44,156 nucleotides of DNA from Bimuria novae-zelandiae CBS 107.79 (lineage: Eukaryota; Ascomycota; Dothideomycetes; Pleosporales; Didymosphaeriaceae), in the NCBI GenBank assembly GCA_010015655.1, contig ML976821.1:1-44156 (forward strand), read 5' to 3'. The translations under genes were made by a program, and so were the position numbers. Under the pieces are notes generated by a model. That model was not told where the DNA came from, ran no database searches, and saw only the letters and a list, made by a program, of their open reading frames with translations. Below are positions 33,505 through 43,894 of this stretch, one piece after another (positions within the stretch are counted from its first letter, which is position 1; every line of letters starts with the position of its first letter).

Positions 33505-34810
33505 ATGCCGCAGGATCTAGGGAGACCTACTAGGCACCGCCTGTAGTAATTACTTATCTAGGCTATTATAGATCGCGTTAACGATAGGAAAAATAATAAA
33601 GCTATTTATAAAGAGCTTAGCGTCGACCTAAAAATAGTACGCAAATATAGGCTTAACCTAAAGACTTTTAGTAAGCTAATTAGGCTAAGATACGTACGTT
33701 ATAGCAGGCTACCTTTACTTAAGTAATGCTATAGAGACGCGCTGCTTAAGATACTACGTAGTAAGCTAATATCTTATATAGATAAGATGCAGGACTTCTT
33801 ATACAATAAGTATAACGTTAAGGTATTCCTTATAACTCTAGATAGAGAGCTTAAAGCTATGTAATAGAGTAGGAAGGTAGCCTTAAAGGTAGCTAAGGAG
33901 CGTTATAAGGGTCTTTATTAAGCCTTTTAAGCGCGTTACTAGCAAATCTATTAACCTAATTAAATTATCTATTTTAATAAGAGCGCTTGCAACGAGCGTA
34001 TAAGGGTGTCCGATTACATGGCCCCTTGCACACACGAAGGTAGCTGGCGCAACCCTACACAAAGAGACTTTGCCAGCAGTCCGGTTCATCCGCACGATTC
34101 CGGGCGGGACAAAGGGCGACTCTCCTTACTCAACGGAAATAGATTAGCGTCTTAACGTGAGACGTAAGGATAAAAGAGCCTTACATTCTTGCAAAGACAC
34201 ATGAAGTAGAAGAATCAATTACTTTTCCATCTTATCAAAAACACCCTTTAATCTGACAAAGGGATTAAAAGTATAGCTAGAGTAAAGTTAATATAGCCTG
34301 CCACGTTAGCTACTTAGCTAAGCGCTTAGAGAGGTGGAGCTTACTACTAGCTATAGATAATAATAGATACCTTACCTATACAATTTTTTAGGGAGCGATT
34401 ACTGCAGAGCTAATAGAGGACTTTATTACTAATTAAGTACTCCTATACTGCAGTCCTTAGCCAGGAAAACGCTTAGTAATAGTCCTCGACAACGCGTCTA
34501 TCTATTAATTAGTAAGGCTGGCTAATATATGCGCAGAGGCAGGCGTAATTATAGAGTTTCTACCTTCTTACTTACCTAATATAAATTTAATTAAGTAGAC
34601 CTTTAAGGCGTTAAAGACCTAGATCTAGTGGTATTACTAGGGCGCTAAGGCGTACGATAAATTTAAGTATTTTCTAAAGGAAGCTATATTAAGTGTATGC
34701 TATAGAAGCTCTATAGGTAACTTCTTTAGGTACTATAGGTAGGCGCTATAGAGGTATTATACTATAGTTAATAGTATATATTTAGTATTCGCCGGAGTGG
34801 TTTTATACTA
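33505..34810 (+). pseudogene. Tc1/mariner (IS630-type) DDE transposase, degenerate
   Basis: It starts MPQDLGRPTRHR at 33505 with an N-terminal helix-turn-helix-like region. The first catalytic block reads FNKSACNER (33973-33999) where FDESxxNER is expected: both acidic residues are changed by G-to-A. The second Asp is intact in VIVLDNAS (about 34478-34500). The third block reads NINLIK-TF where a Pro-(Asp/Glu)-rich NPIE motif is expected, so the Glu is now Lys. The middle (ERWSLLLAIDNN, then AELIEDFITN) is typical of fungal IS630/Tc1 transposases. A GC-richer insert (about 34001-34250) separates the first block from the rest. Many in-frame stops confirm RIP decay. Confidence 0.75.
34001..34250. 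mobile_element. MITE-like insertion in the mariner transposase
   Basis: A GC-richer stretch with no coding match interrupts the transposase between NER and the downstream KYS-SKVN segment. Its edges carry the short inverted words AGGGTGT (34003-34009) and ACACCCT (34241-34247), with TA-containing flanks (ATA and TTA). Terminal repeats this short are weak evidence; the interruption of the frame is clear. Confidence 0.4.
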
Positions 34811-35051
34811 TCGTTAGTAGTACATAGTTAGATATATTCTGTTAGAGTTAGTTTTAGAGATTAGAAATCTAGCACCTGCTATAATATAAATATAGTAATC
34901 TTATAGTAGTGTAAGGGTAATTTAAGGCTGCTAAATTGATTACTATTATCTATTTTAGTGTAGCTAGCGTGGTGGTAGAGTTGTAGAGGGTAAGGCGTAC
35001 GGTGAGCAGACAAGGCGAGAAAGTTAGTGTTTGATTATACGAACAAGGTAA

Positions 35052-36596
35052 TTATATCGGGCGATATCTATAGGATATGGCCCGTGCCCTACGCGTCGAA
35101 GATAACACCTCTACGCCCTCTGCTCGATTACCTCTACACGATCACCTCTACACGATCGTCTCTCCGCCCTCTGCCTAAGTAGCTCTTAGCTGCTGTTTCT
35201 GCTCATTATCTTGCCGCTGTAGCTCCCTACATGCCTCTCAATTACTCTCTGAAAGTCCAGGATACTGGAGTTGCCACCGAAATGCCATTTTACGGAGTCG
35301 CAGAAGCAGTGCGATTGGTAGCTTAAAATTATTTCTTTAAATCTTGTATGGCATGCCTGTATTAGATCTATCTATTAGCATGTTCAGATCGATCCGCCCG
35401 GCCTTGACAACCCTTCTAAATACTGTCCTAATCTCTAGCACCTCTGCAGCCATTGCCTAATCTATCTACTAGTTAAAGAAGTGCTAAGTCTAATATAAGA
35501 GCTTTATATTGTTCTCGTACGTTAGATCTCTCTATGTTAGATCTTTCCACGCTGGCACTGGCACGCTTGGAGCACTTGCAGAGTTAATAGCGGGCGCTGC
35601 AGGTATAGGTGCCTGCTATGCAAGTAGCTAACTTTGTGCTAACTAACTAATAGATAGCGCGCTGGCAGTAATCGCGCTTATAAAGCTATTTACTATAAAC
35701 ATAAACGTAGACGCTGAGCCCTGTTGCGCCTTCTCCTTTACCTTCTCTTTCGCCTTTAGGTACCTTGCTGTATGTAGAGCAAGGCGTACAGTATCGTCTG
35801 GCACGTTAACGCTGCACCTCTCGAGGCTGATATTGCGCGCCCACATGGCCACAATATTACTACTTACTGGGAAATGGTTCTCAAATCGATCAGGCTGGCC
35901 AGGCGTACGCTGGACCCAGCAGACGTACGGGTAGTTGCCATAGTGGGTATCCTGGCACCTTCACTTATCGCGGATAGCTATTAAAGGTCCCTTAGCGACA
36001 GCATGGCTAGCAAGGATCTCTAGCAGCTCTTATAGCTACCTTTGTGTTGCAGTAAGTTGAACCTGGCCCTAAGAGCTAGACAAGCCTCTACTACGTTGTT
36101 AGCCTATAAGACTAATTACCTTTATAGACTTAGTAGTAAGCGTCGCGTTAAAGTTAAAATACGTTATATTAATTAAGAACTCCTTTAGGTGCTACGCGTA
36201 TTTTATAATATAGATAAAGCTAGTAGCGTCTCCACGCTTAAGCAATTACTATAGCTTTTACCTCTCTAGGGTCTTTTACCTGTACGCGTAGCCAGAAACG
36301 TCCCTAATTATTACTTTTTATAGTAGAGTTATCTCTATAGCTAAGTCTTAAGCGACCTTATCTACCTATATCTAAAGCTAACCGGCGTAGTAGTGCTCTG
36401 GGATAAACTCTGTATCGAATCTTGGCTTATAGAGCTTCTTTTTAGGACCTACAAAGGCCTGCTAGCGGTAAGTAACATACAGTAACTCTGCTTCGGATAC
36501 CCTAGTAGCTAATTTTGGCTCATCTTCCTAAGTTTCTCCCTGCGTAGGGTTGCTAATTAGATTAGATATACATCCGCTAGGCGGGTCACTAGGCAG
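35052..36596 (-). pseudogene. second ORF of the DNA transposon, C-terminal part (unknown protein)
   Basis: A single minus-strand frame runs from 36596 to a stop at 35052, about 514 codons, with scattered TAG/TAA/TGA mostly one C-to-T from Gln, Trp or Arg. It contains a Cys/His/aromatic block (RCQDTHYGNYPYVCW), PGQPDRFENHFPV, then IVAMWARNI (about 35970-35840). A Lys/Glu helix (YLKAKEKVKEK), a Pro/Ala/Ser-rich spacer and a charged C terminus follow. I do not recognise a named domain; I recall similar blocks in uncharacterised Pezizomycotina proteins. It is convergent with the transposase (ends about 240 bp apart) and continues in frame with 43390-43644 once the inserted Ty3 element is skipped. 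Confidence 0.6.
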
Positions 36597-36601
36597 GTTA
36601 C

Positions 36602-37038
36602 TGTTAAGTCCCCAAAAGGATAGCTAATCCCTAAGGGGTTAGGGTTGGTTCTCGGGCAGGAATACTAGTAGGACGGGAGAGGTTGTAGTGATAGCTTGCG
36701 CTTGTCACTGGGGCGTTAGTATCGAAGGTGTGTACGGCATAATCAAATTAACAAGGTTGCTTACTCAGATCCAAACGATAGATTGATAAACAAGATTAAA
36801 CACGAATGTCATAAGGGCATTCGTGTGGGTTTATATACAAGAGGATTTCTGTACCATCCAAAGTTTTGTTGCCATCCATGGCTGGTGGTGCCATCCATGG
36901 CTGGTACTGCCATCCATGGCTGGTACAGCCTTGGCTGGATGGTACATCACGTGACCTCGGTTGCGCAACCCCACCAAGTGTCACCCCCGCTGAGGGCCCG
37001 TTGGTCCTCCGCGTCCCATACATGTTCAGATCCTAACA
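36602..37038 (-). repeat. element 4 3' LTR (left copy)
   Basis: TGTTAAGTCC...GATCCTAACA. It contains a CACGAATG/CATTCGTG hairpin (36801-36825) and three tandem 19-bp units beginning TGCCATCCATGGCTGGT (36870-36926). These are flanked by an 11-bp inverted pair TGTACCATCCA/TGGATGGTACA (36850-36860 and 36936-36946). The distal half is GC-rich and hardly differs between the two LTRs. Confidence 0.92.
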
Positions 37039-37112
37039 TCACCTCCCCTCTTCCAGATAGCGTCCTCGGTATCCTCGTTCCGCGCCCCCTGGCTGCAGAT
37101 ACGGTCGTCGCA

Positions 37113-37120
37113 TATAAATA
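37113..37120 (+). promoter_or_regulatory. TATA box of the element 4 antisense gene
   Basis: TATAAATA lies 57 bp upstream of the ATG at 37170 and just inside the 3' LTR, in GC-rich DNA that is not RIP-decayed. It is oriented for transcription antisense to the retrotransposon. Confidence 0.55.
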
Positions 37121-37169
37121 CTCGCGTGAGTCGCTGTTTTCGCGTTCTGGTCTTAGTGCCTTCCTAACC

Positions 37170-37766
37170 ATGCCTAAGGATCCTAAGTCCCGTAAAGCGC
37201 GCGCGCCTCGCAAAAAGACTTCGACCTAAGAGCGGCGTGATCGCATTCGTCGTGTTGAAGGAAGTAGTAGGGAGATGCCTTTCCGCTGCAACCGCTGCGA
37301 AAAGTTAAACATTCGTTGTTTCGTGGATACTGCGTCTGGTTGTTGTGCTGGTTGTATCGCTGCAAGGAGCGAGTGTGAGCTGTTTGTTCCTGAAGAGGAG
37401 TGGGAGAAGGTAGAGGATAAAGAGCGTGAAAAGCGGCTAGAGCTAGCTCGCGCTAAGGAAGAACTTGCTCGGCGTAAGCGCGAGTTATTAGAGATTAAGA
37501 GTCGTAAGAGGTTATTCGCGCGTCGGGATAGGCAGTTATTAGATGCTTAGGATAAGATACAAGAGACAGAGAGCTCGAGTGCGAATACTCCGTTCTAAGA
37601 CAATTTCCTCGCTGATCTAGGCTGGTCACAGGCCAATAATCTCCTTCCTGATCCATTAATGGATCTTTCTCTTAACGAGTTCCTATCTAGTTCTCCTCTA
37701 ATTGTTTCGGGTTCCTTCTTGTGGTCTGACAATGGTATTGTGCCAATATTTAGCGACAGTTATTAA
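37170..37766 (+). pseudogene. antisense Zn2Cys6-like gene of Ty3 element 4
   Basis: The frame starts MPKDPKSRKARAPRKK and spans 198 codons to TAA at 37764, broken only by TAA 37227, TAG 37548 and TAA 37596, each one C-to-T from Gln. All six Cys of a Zn2Cys6 pattern are intact: CNRC, six residues, C, eight residues (FVDTASGC), CAGC, six residues, C (CX2CX6CX8CX2CX6C, residues about 41-70). A basic N terminus precedes it. A long charged helix (EEEWEKVEDKEREKRLELAR, then AKEELARRKRELLEIK) and an acidic/Ser-rich tail follow. Its end overlaps the chromodomain end of pol (stop 37687) tail to tail. The layout is that of a small DNA-binding protein. A sub-frame from Met 37275 to 37550 is fully open. 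Its role in the element is unknown. Confidence 0.75.
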
Positions 37767-40700
37767 GGTTTGCTTCTAGTTCCTATGTGTCTTCTAAGTG
37801 TAGATATCCTTTTTACTTAATTAAGTAGGTTCGTGGCTAATCTGTGTGTCGTAGTATCTTCTCGACTTCGAATTCGGTTTCCTCCTCTGGTTAGTGATAG
37901 AAGGTGGTTTCGACTAGTATTTCAGAGTCTGCTAGTTCTAATTGGTCTATGTGGAATACTGGGTGTATTTTGGCGTCTGGTGGTAATTCCAATTAGTAGT
38001 TGACTAGTGATACTTGTTTAGAAATAAAAAATAGTCTAACCTTGACATGATCCAGTTTCTTGTGCTTTTTCTTCTAGGTTCAAAGATTTTTCGTAAGCAG
38101 ATATGCTTTATCCCCCTTCTTTAGCTAAGGTGCCGTTTTTCTTTTTTAGTTTGTATAGGAAATACTTTGCTGTTAAGCTTTCTCGAGGTTCTCTCGGAGT
38201 TGTTAATGTATTTCTTTTATTTTTATAGCCGTGTTGATGGCTTCTTCTGTTCTAATAGTAGTAGGAAATGTCTAATTAAAGAGATATAGATGTCTTTCGT
38301 GGTTCGCATAGAACGGTGTATATCCAGTTATTACTGATATCTTGTTATTATATGCTAATTGTGCTATTAGTAATAAGGAAATCTAGTTATTCTTCTAGTT
38401 GTTACAGTAGATGCGTAGGTACGTTTCCATTATTTAATTTGTATGTTCTGTTTGTCTATCCGTCTGTAGGTGGTAGGCTGTTAATAGTTTTCGTTTTATT
38501 CTAATAAGTGCCGTGAGTGTTGTCTAGTAGTTTAAAGTAAAGAGTTTGTCTCTGTTGCTAATAATTATCTTGGGGATGCCATGATGTCGTATAAGTTAAT
38601 CTAGGATAAGGAACGCTAGTTCTATTGCTGTTATTGCCTTTTTGCACGGTAGTAATTCTACGTATTTAGTAAATCTGTATACGATTACCAGTATTGCGTC
38701 GTAACTTACTCCGTTTGTGGGATCTTTTAACTTTGGCAATCCTATAACAAAGTCTATTACGATGTCTTCCTAAGGTGCTGTGGGTATCTAGATGGCTTGC
38801 ATTTCTCCGTACTTAAGATATATTACGTGTTTATTACGTTAGCATTCTGCACATTTGCGTATATAGGTTACTACTACTTCCTTAATTCCTTTAAAGCTAT
38901 AGTTCCTCTAAATTAGTTCCACTGTCTTTTTGATTCCAGGGTGTCTGTATACAGGGTCGTCGTGGTATTATTATATAACCTCTGTCTATTGTTCCTTGGG
39001 TACTTCTCGTGTGAGTACAAGGAGTTAATTAAGTTCCGCCGTGGGTTCTAAGGAACTATTAGGATTTTATTTTAGTATTACAGAGTAGGTTTTAACTTTA
39101 TCCCCTATAAGATCGTGTTGTTGGCTAAGTGCGTCTGCTTGTCCGTTTTCTTTACCAGGTGTATATATAATCTTAAATTTGTATTATTTAAGCGTTTCTA
39201 ACTATCTTGCCTGCCTTAGTGTAAGTTCCTTCGTGGTCGTGAAGCGTGTGAGGTTCTTATAGTCCGTGAAGATCTTAAGTGTAGAGTAGCTAAGAGCGTA
39301 GATTCTCTAGTGCTTTAGTATTTTAATAATTGCGTATAGTTCCTTATCGTGTACGTTATATCGTGCTTTCGTGTCGGTAAACTTGCATGAGTAATATGCA
39401 ATAGGGTGCCATTTACCATCTTTTTCTTATTTCGCGCAGGCGCCTATTGCAAGGTCGCTTGCGTCCGTTTCGATTCGTAGTGGTTTTTCATCCCTAAAGT
39501 GGATGAGTACTGGTGGCATAATGCATGCGGTTTTTAAGAGTTAGAACGACATTCTATACTCTATAGTCTATGCGAATGGTGTATCTTTTCTTATAAGGTT
39601 TATAAGTGGTATCGTGATCTTTACGTAATCCTTAATAAATTATCGATTAAATCCACAGAATCCTAAGAATTCTTAGATATTTTTCGCCGTCTTTAGTATT
39701 AGCTAGTTCTTAATGCATTTAATCTTATTAGGTGTGACTTTAATTCCTTCTGTGCTAATAACGTGTCTTAGAAATTTAAGTCGTGTTACGTGCTACTTGC
39801 ACTTCTTTAGTTTAATCCTAAGGTGTGCTTTGTCTAGTGCTGTTAACACCGTCTGTATATGCGGAACATAATCTAAATTATTTTTAGAGTAAACGAGTAT
39901 ATTGTCTATGTATGCAATAACGAATATGTCTAGGTAGTTACAGAGTACGTGGTTAACTAGTGCTTAGAAGTTTGCCGGTGCGTTAGTAAGTCTAAAAGGC
40001 ATAACTATGTATTTAAATAGTCCGTAGCGTGACCTAAACGCTATCTTCCACTCGTCACCTTCCTTTATTTATATAAGGTGGTATCTATCTCGTAAGTCTA
40101 TTAGTGTAAAGCGTTTAGCTCTTGAGAGTCAGTCTCTTAATTCTAAGATGTTTAGTAGTGGGTATTAATTTTTAATCGTCATGTCGTTAATCTTTTAATA
40201 GTTAACACATAGTCGTGGTGTGCTGTCTTTCTTTATAATAAACATGAAAGGGCTGGCTGCTAGTGACTTCGATGGTCGTATATATCCTTTCGCGAGATTT
40301 GTCTCGATGAATTCTTTTTCTTGCTAGAGTTCTTTTCCAGTTTTGCCATATAGTGGTCCAAAGGGTGGCGTTTTCCCTTCTACTAGGTCTATCGCTAGAT
40401 CCTAGGGCTAATGTTCTGGAAGGTTTGCTTTTCCCTCTCTCTCGGTGAACATATGATTCCATGCTCGATAGCATTCCGGGATTTCATAGTTTGTGCTTTC
40501 ATCCATCTTCTTGCGCTCTGTGACCTGGTGGTTCCTGCCAGCGTCTGCCAAGGGTTTCTTCCGTTTTTCGACTGTCCGTCGCGAGACTATAGTGTTAATA
40601 GCTCTCTTATTTACCATCATGCTTTATTAATGCGTAGGCTTTGCTTATAATGCATAGTTGCAGCGCTTAAAGAATAGCTTTTTTCTCTCTTAATTAATTA

Positions 40701-42950
40701 TAGGATTGTGCTTCCTTAACTAGGGTAGTCCTAAAATCACGTCGTGATTAGCTTCCTTAATAATATTAAGGGTAATTAATTCCTGGTGTCTATAGATTGT
40801 AAGGGTAGTTTCGACCTTGTATTTAATCGTTGCTTTGCCGGGCATTAGTTGTCTATTCGCGACATAGATAGCATAGGGTATAGCCTTCTTACGCTTATAG
40901 AGTCCTGCTCTATTAAGTGCTTTTCTTAACACATAGCTTTCCTGTGCTCCTAAGTCCAGCATAGCTTTTATCTATATTTCTTTAAGCTGTACTGGTAGCT
41001 TGATTAATGCCTAACTGTTTATAGCATTTAGTTCTCTGAAGGCGTCTTCCCTCCTGAGCCTAGGTCTAAAAAAGACATCTTTTCTATAGGTAGCTTTACG
41101 GGATTAAGGTGTCCTTCCTTCCTCTTCTCCTAAGGCTACTACTAGCCCTTTTCTAGGAGAGCTTCACCGTCCTCTTCCTTCGTTACCGTTTTAATCCTGA
41201 GGGTCGTAGTCCCTTTTAGTATGCGATTAAATCCATGCTTTCCTTTTTACTCTTTGTGTTCCTCACAATCGGGGTGTAAGCATGTTTGCCATTTGTCAGA
41301 TACGCATTTTCTATTAACTAGTAGCGACATTACTTAGTTTAGCGCTTAGTTAAGGTGTGGAAAGTATCGCTTTTCACGTTTATCCTAAAGGTAAACGTCA
41401 CAATGGGCGATAGGGCAGTTAAACCACTCCTATCTATATTATTAGTACGTTTAGGGAAAGTAGCTGTATTCCTTAGCTTAGTAATAAATAGTACATTAAT
41501 CTTCTCTGTAGAGGGTCTATCGTATGGTCTTATGCGTAGGGTTACAGTGGTCCAGGTCGTACTATAGTTCGTAGTTTAGTCTTTCGTTTGGGTATTTCTT
41601 CTTGGGGTCTTCGTGGGCGTAGCGGTAATCTGCCATTTCTCTTGCTACTTTACTAACTAGGTCGGGTTAGTAAGCATGAAAAAATGCTTCTGCATAGTCT
41701 TGTTATTCTATCGCTGTAAACCCGAAGTCTCCTTCTCGAGGTTGGTGTTTTTCTAAGAAGTTGAAAACATTCGTCGTCTTACTAGTAACAGGTTTGTTTT
41801 AGCTAGGGTAAGGTGTAGGAGATTAAGGCATTAGCTCTATCTCTTCCTTATCTAAACCTTTGTATACATCCTCGTAGAGTCGCGAGTTAGGCAAGTCTAA
41901 TCGCTCTAAGTCCTTATCCGGGATGTTAAATTACTTAATAGAGGGTATTACCTGCTATTCTTCGTCGGTTACTTCTGTGTCATCGACGGTAAGTACGTTT
42001 AACTGTTTAATAACCTTGTTCTTAGATCTGCAGTTCCTGGCGATGTGGCCTAGTTTGCCACATGTAAAGTATTTACGCGTCTCGGTCCCCTGTCGTTAGG
42101 TTCTATCTAAGATACGTTAGTTAGGCTTTTGGAAGCCTATAGCCTTTCCTATTCCCTTTTCTAGGTTATTAAACTGGATATCTTCCATGGGTTAGGGTCT
42201 GTAGTAGTTGCGTTGCTAGCGTTAAGGTGTTTTCGGCGGCGCTCTATAGACTATAGGTGCCTATTATCCGAAACTAACGTTCCTCGGGTTCTTACGTAGC
42301 TCTTCTTGCAATGCAAACTATTCCCCATTAATGCGGATAGTCTCTTTGTATAGTTCTTCTAAGGTCTCTATTTTTGCACTACTGCGTAGGAGTTCTTCGC
42401 GCATATTGCGTTTAAGGCCTTGTTTATACATCGTTTTAAGAGATTTATCCTCCTAGTTAAGTTGCACGGCGTACTTACGGAATTTGGCTGCATACTTGGC
42501 TGCGGATTATTGCTATTAGATTATTTAGATCGCTTGCTTAGCGATAGCGGTTTTATTAGCAATTCTAAATATTTGTTAAAGGCATTTCTTAAAGTTGGCG
42601 TAGTCCTTAATAATGTCGATAGTATCTTTGTTGCAGTTAATGTAGTCTTTATCCTCGTTATCGTAATCTATGTCTAGGTACTTAACTAAGTAAGGATAGA
42701 TCTATTCTTTAGCGCTTCCTCGCATGTAAGTTACTACGAAGATAACCTTCTTCTTGTCTTTAAGATCTTAGTTCTGGTCAAAGAAGTAGAGGTCTAGCTG
42801 TAAGAGCCAGATATCGAGGAGGGTACGATTACTATTATACAAGTTAGGTTTATGCGCCTTGTTCTTGCCATCCCTTATAGGGGTGACATGGTTGTCTGAA
42901 GCCATGGAAGAGTTAGGGGTCCTGTTAGTATTTATGTTAAGGGTGTTCAA
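37687..42950 (-). pseudogene. element 4 gag-pol polyprotein (degenerate)
   Basis: Gag starts at Met 42950 or at the internal MASDNHVTPIRDGKNK. The nucleocapsid knuckle is CGKLGHIARNC (about 42030-42065), with its first Cys now Tyr. The protease frame 40962-40720 is open (MLDLGAQESYVLRKALNRAG) with DLG in place of the catalytic DSG. RT has YIDN (39901-39912) where YIDD is expected, one G-to-A change. The integrase core IDFVIGLPKLKDPTNGVSYD lies near 38760-38700. A chromodomain (YLIK-KGYLHLEDT) near 37810-37770 is followed by a stop at 37687. Stops at Gln/Trp positions are fewer than in elements 1-3 but still disable it. Confidence 0.85.
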
Positions 42951-42952
42951 AA

Positions 42953-43389
42953 TGTTAAGTCCCTAAAAGGATAGCTAATCCCTAAGAGGTTAGGGTTGGT
43001 TCTCGGGCAGGAATACTAGTAGGACGAGAGAGGTTGTAGTAATAGCTTGCGCTTGTCACTAGGGCGTTGGTATTAAAGGTGTGTACGGTATAATTAAATT
43101 AACAAGGTTGCTTACTCAGATCCAAACGATAGATTAATAAACAAGATTAAACACGAATGTCATAAGGGCATTCGTGTGGGTTTATATACAAGAGGATTTC
43201 TGTACCATCCATTGTTTTGTTGCCATCCATGGCTGGTGTTGCCATCCATGGCTGGTACTGCCATCCATGGCTGGTACAGCCTTGGCTGGATGGTACATCA
43301 CGTGACCTCGGTTGCGCAACCCCACCAAGTGTCACCCCCGCTAAGGGCCCGTTGGTCCTCCGCGTCCCATACATGTTCAGATCCTAACA
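42953..43389 (-). repeat. element 4 5' LTR (right copy)
   Basis: 437 bp, the same length as the left copy, TGTTAAGTCC...GATCCTAACA on the + strand, followed by the GTTAC duplication. It carries the same CACGAATG/CATTCGTG hairpin (43152-43176) and 19-bp tandem repeats. Confidence 0.92.
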
Positions 43390-43644
43390 GTTACTAGGTA
43401 GATTACTAAATAATACGATTACTAGTAATGGCTACGTAGACAAAAGCTCGATATCCTAATTAAGGCTAATTAGATTAGATATAGCGTTGCCTTCCGCTAG
43501 AGGAGGAGCCTTGTTAGATACTTTTCTCTATAACTTGGCACCTTTAGTAGCTACTGCAGGCGCCCGGCGCGCACGTTTTAAAGGATTTTAACCTTTGTTA
43601 AATAGCTAGGTAGCTATACGCTTACGTTAACTACGCGGCGGTAT
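43390..43644 (-). pseudogene. second ORF of the DNA transposon, N-terminal part
   Basis: 85 codons on the minus strand from 43644, where ATA stands in place of the presumed ATG, to the GTTAC duplication. It is Lys/Arg-rich (KRARRAPAVATKGAK), like a nuclear-targeting N terminus. The frame passes through the duplication and continues at 36596 without a shift, so element 4 cut one ORF in two. Confidence 0.55.
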
Positions 43645-43776
43645 AATATAGGTATTAATATAGGGTGAATGTTTGCTGTAATTATTATTTTACTAACAAA
43701 TTGGGTGATAGAAAATATTTTCCGGGAAGCTGGGGCCACTTCGGCTGCCCGAAGTGGGGCGGGATGGTATTTCGGA
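43645..43776 (-). repeat. right inverted end of the two-ORF DNA transposon
   Basis: On the minus strand it begins TCCGAAATACC and matches 33371-33398 at 26 of 28 positions. The inner part shares the AATTACA and ATTCACCCTA words upstream of the start codon. A 9-bp hairpin CCACTTCGG/CCGAAGTGG (43736-43757) lies within it. Confidence 0.55.
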
Positions 43777-43894
43777 GAGCACCGATACTGTGCTGACGCG
43801 CGTGCCGCCCCGGTTCGCGTGCCGCCCCACCAACCCCAGAACACTAGACAAGACACCAACTTTGACGCGTTGCATCTCAACAATCACAGCAGCT

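Larger units (their letters stand above)
36602..43389 (-). mobile_element. complete Ty3/gypsy chromodomain element 4 (6788 bp), minus orientation
   Basis: It has 437-bp LTRs at 36602-37038 and 42953-43389 and a target duplication GTTAC on both sides (36597-36601 and 43390-43394). Pol is read on the minus strand (42950 to 37687): gag, protease, RT, RNase H, integrase, chromodomain. Between pol and the 3' LTR lies a plus-strand gene, antisense to pol. The LTRs differ at a limited number of sites, mostly transitions. It is the best-preserved Ty3 copy here and of the same family as element 1. Confidence 0.93.

Noticed and set aside
36783..37023. Frames in the element 4 LTR (also 43147-43397) on both strands
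   Set aside because: They consist of the translated 19-bp LTR repeats (MDG/HGW units) and occur identically in both LTRs; not a gene.
40411..40620. Overlapping plus and minus frames of 70-79 codons
   Set aside because: They fall in the element 4 protease-to-RT spacer; the minus frames are part of pol and the plus frame is its shadow.
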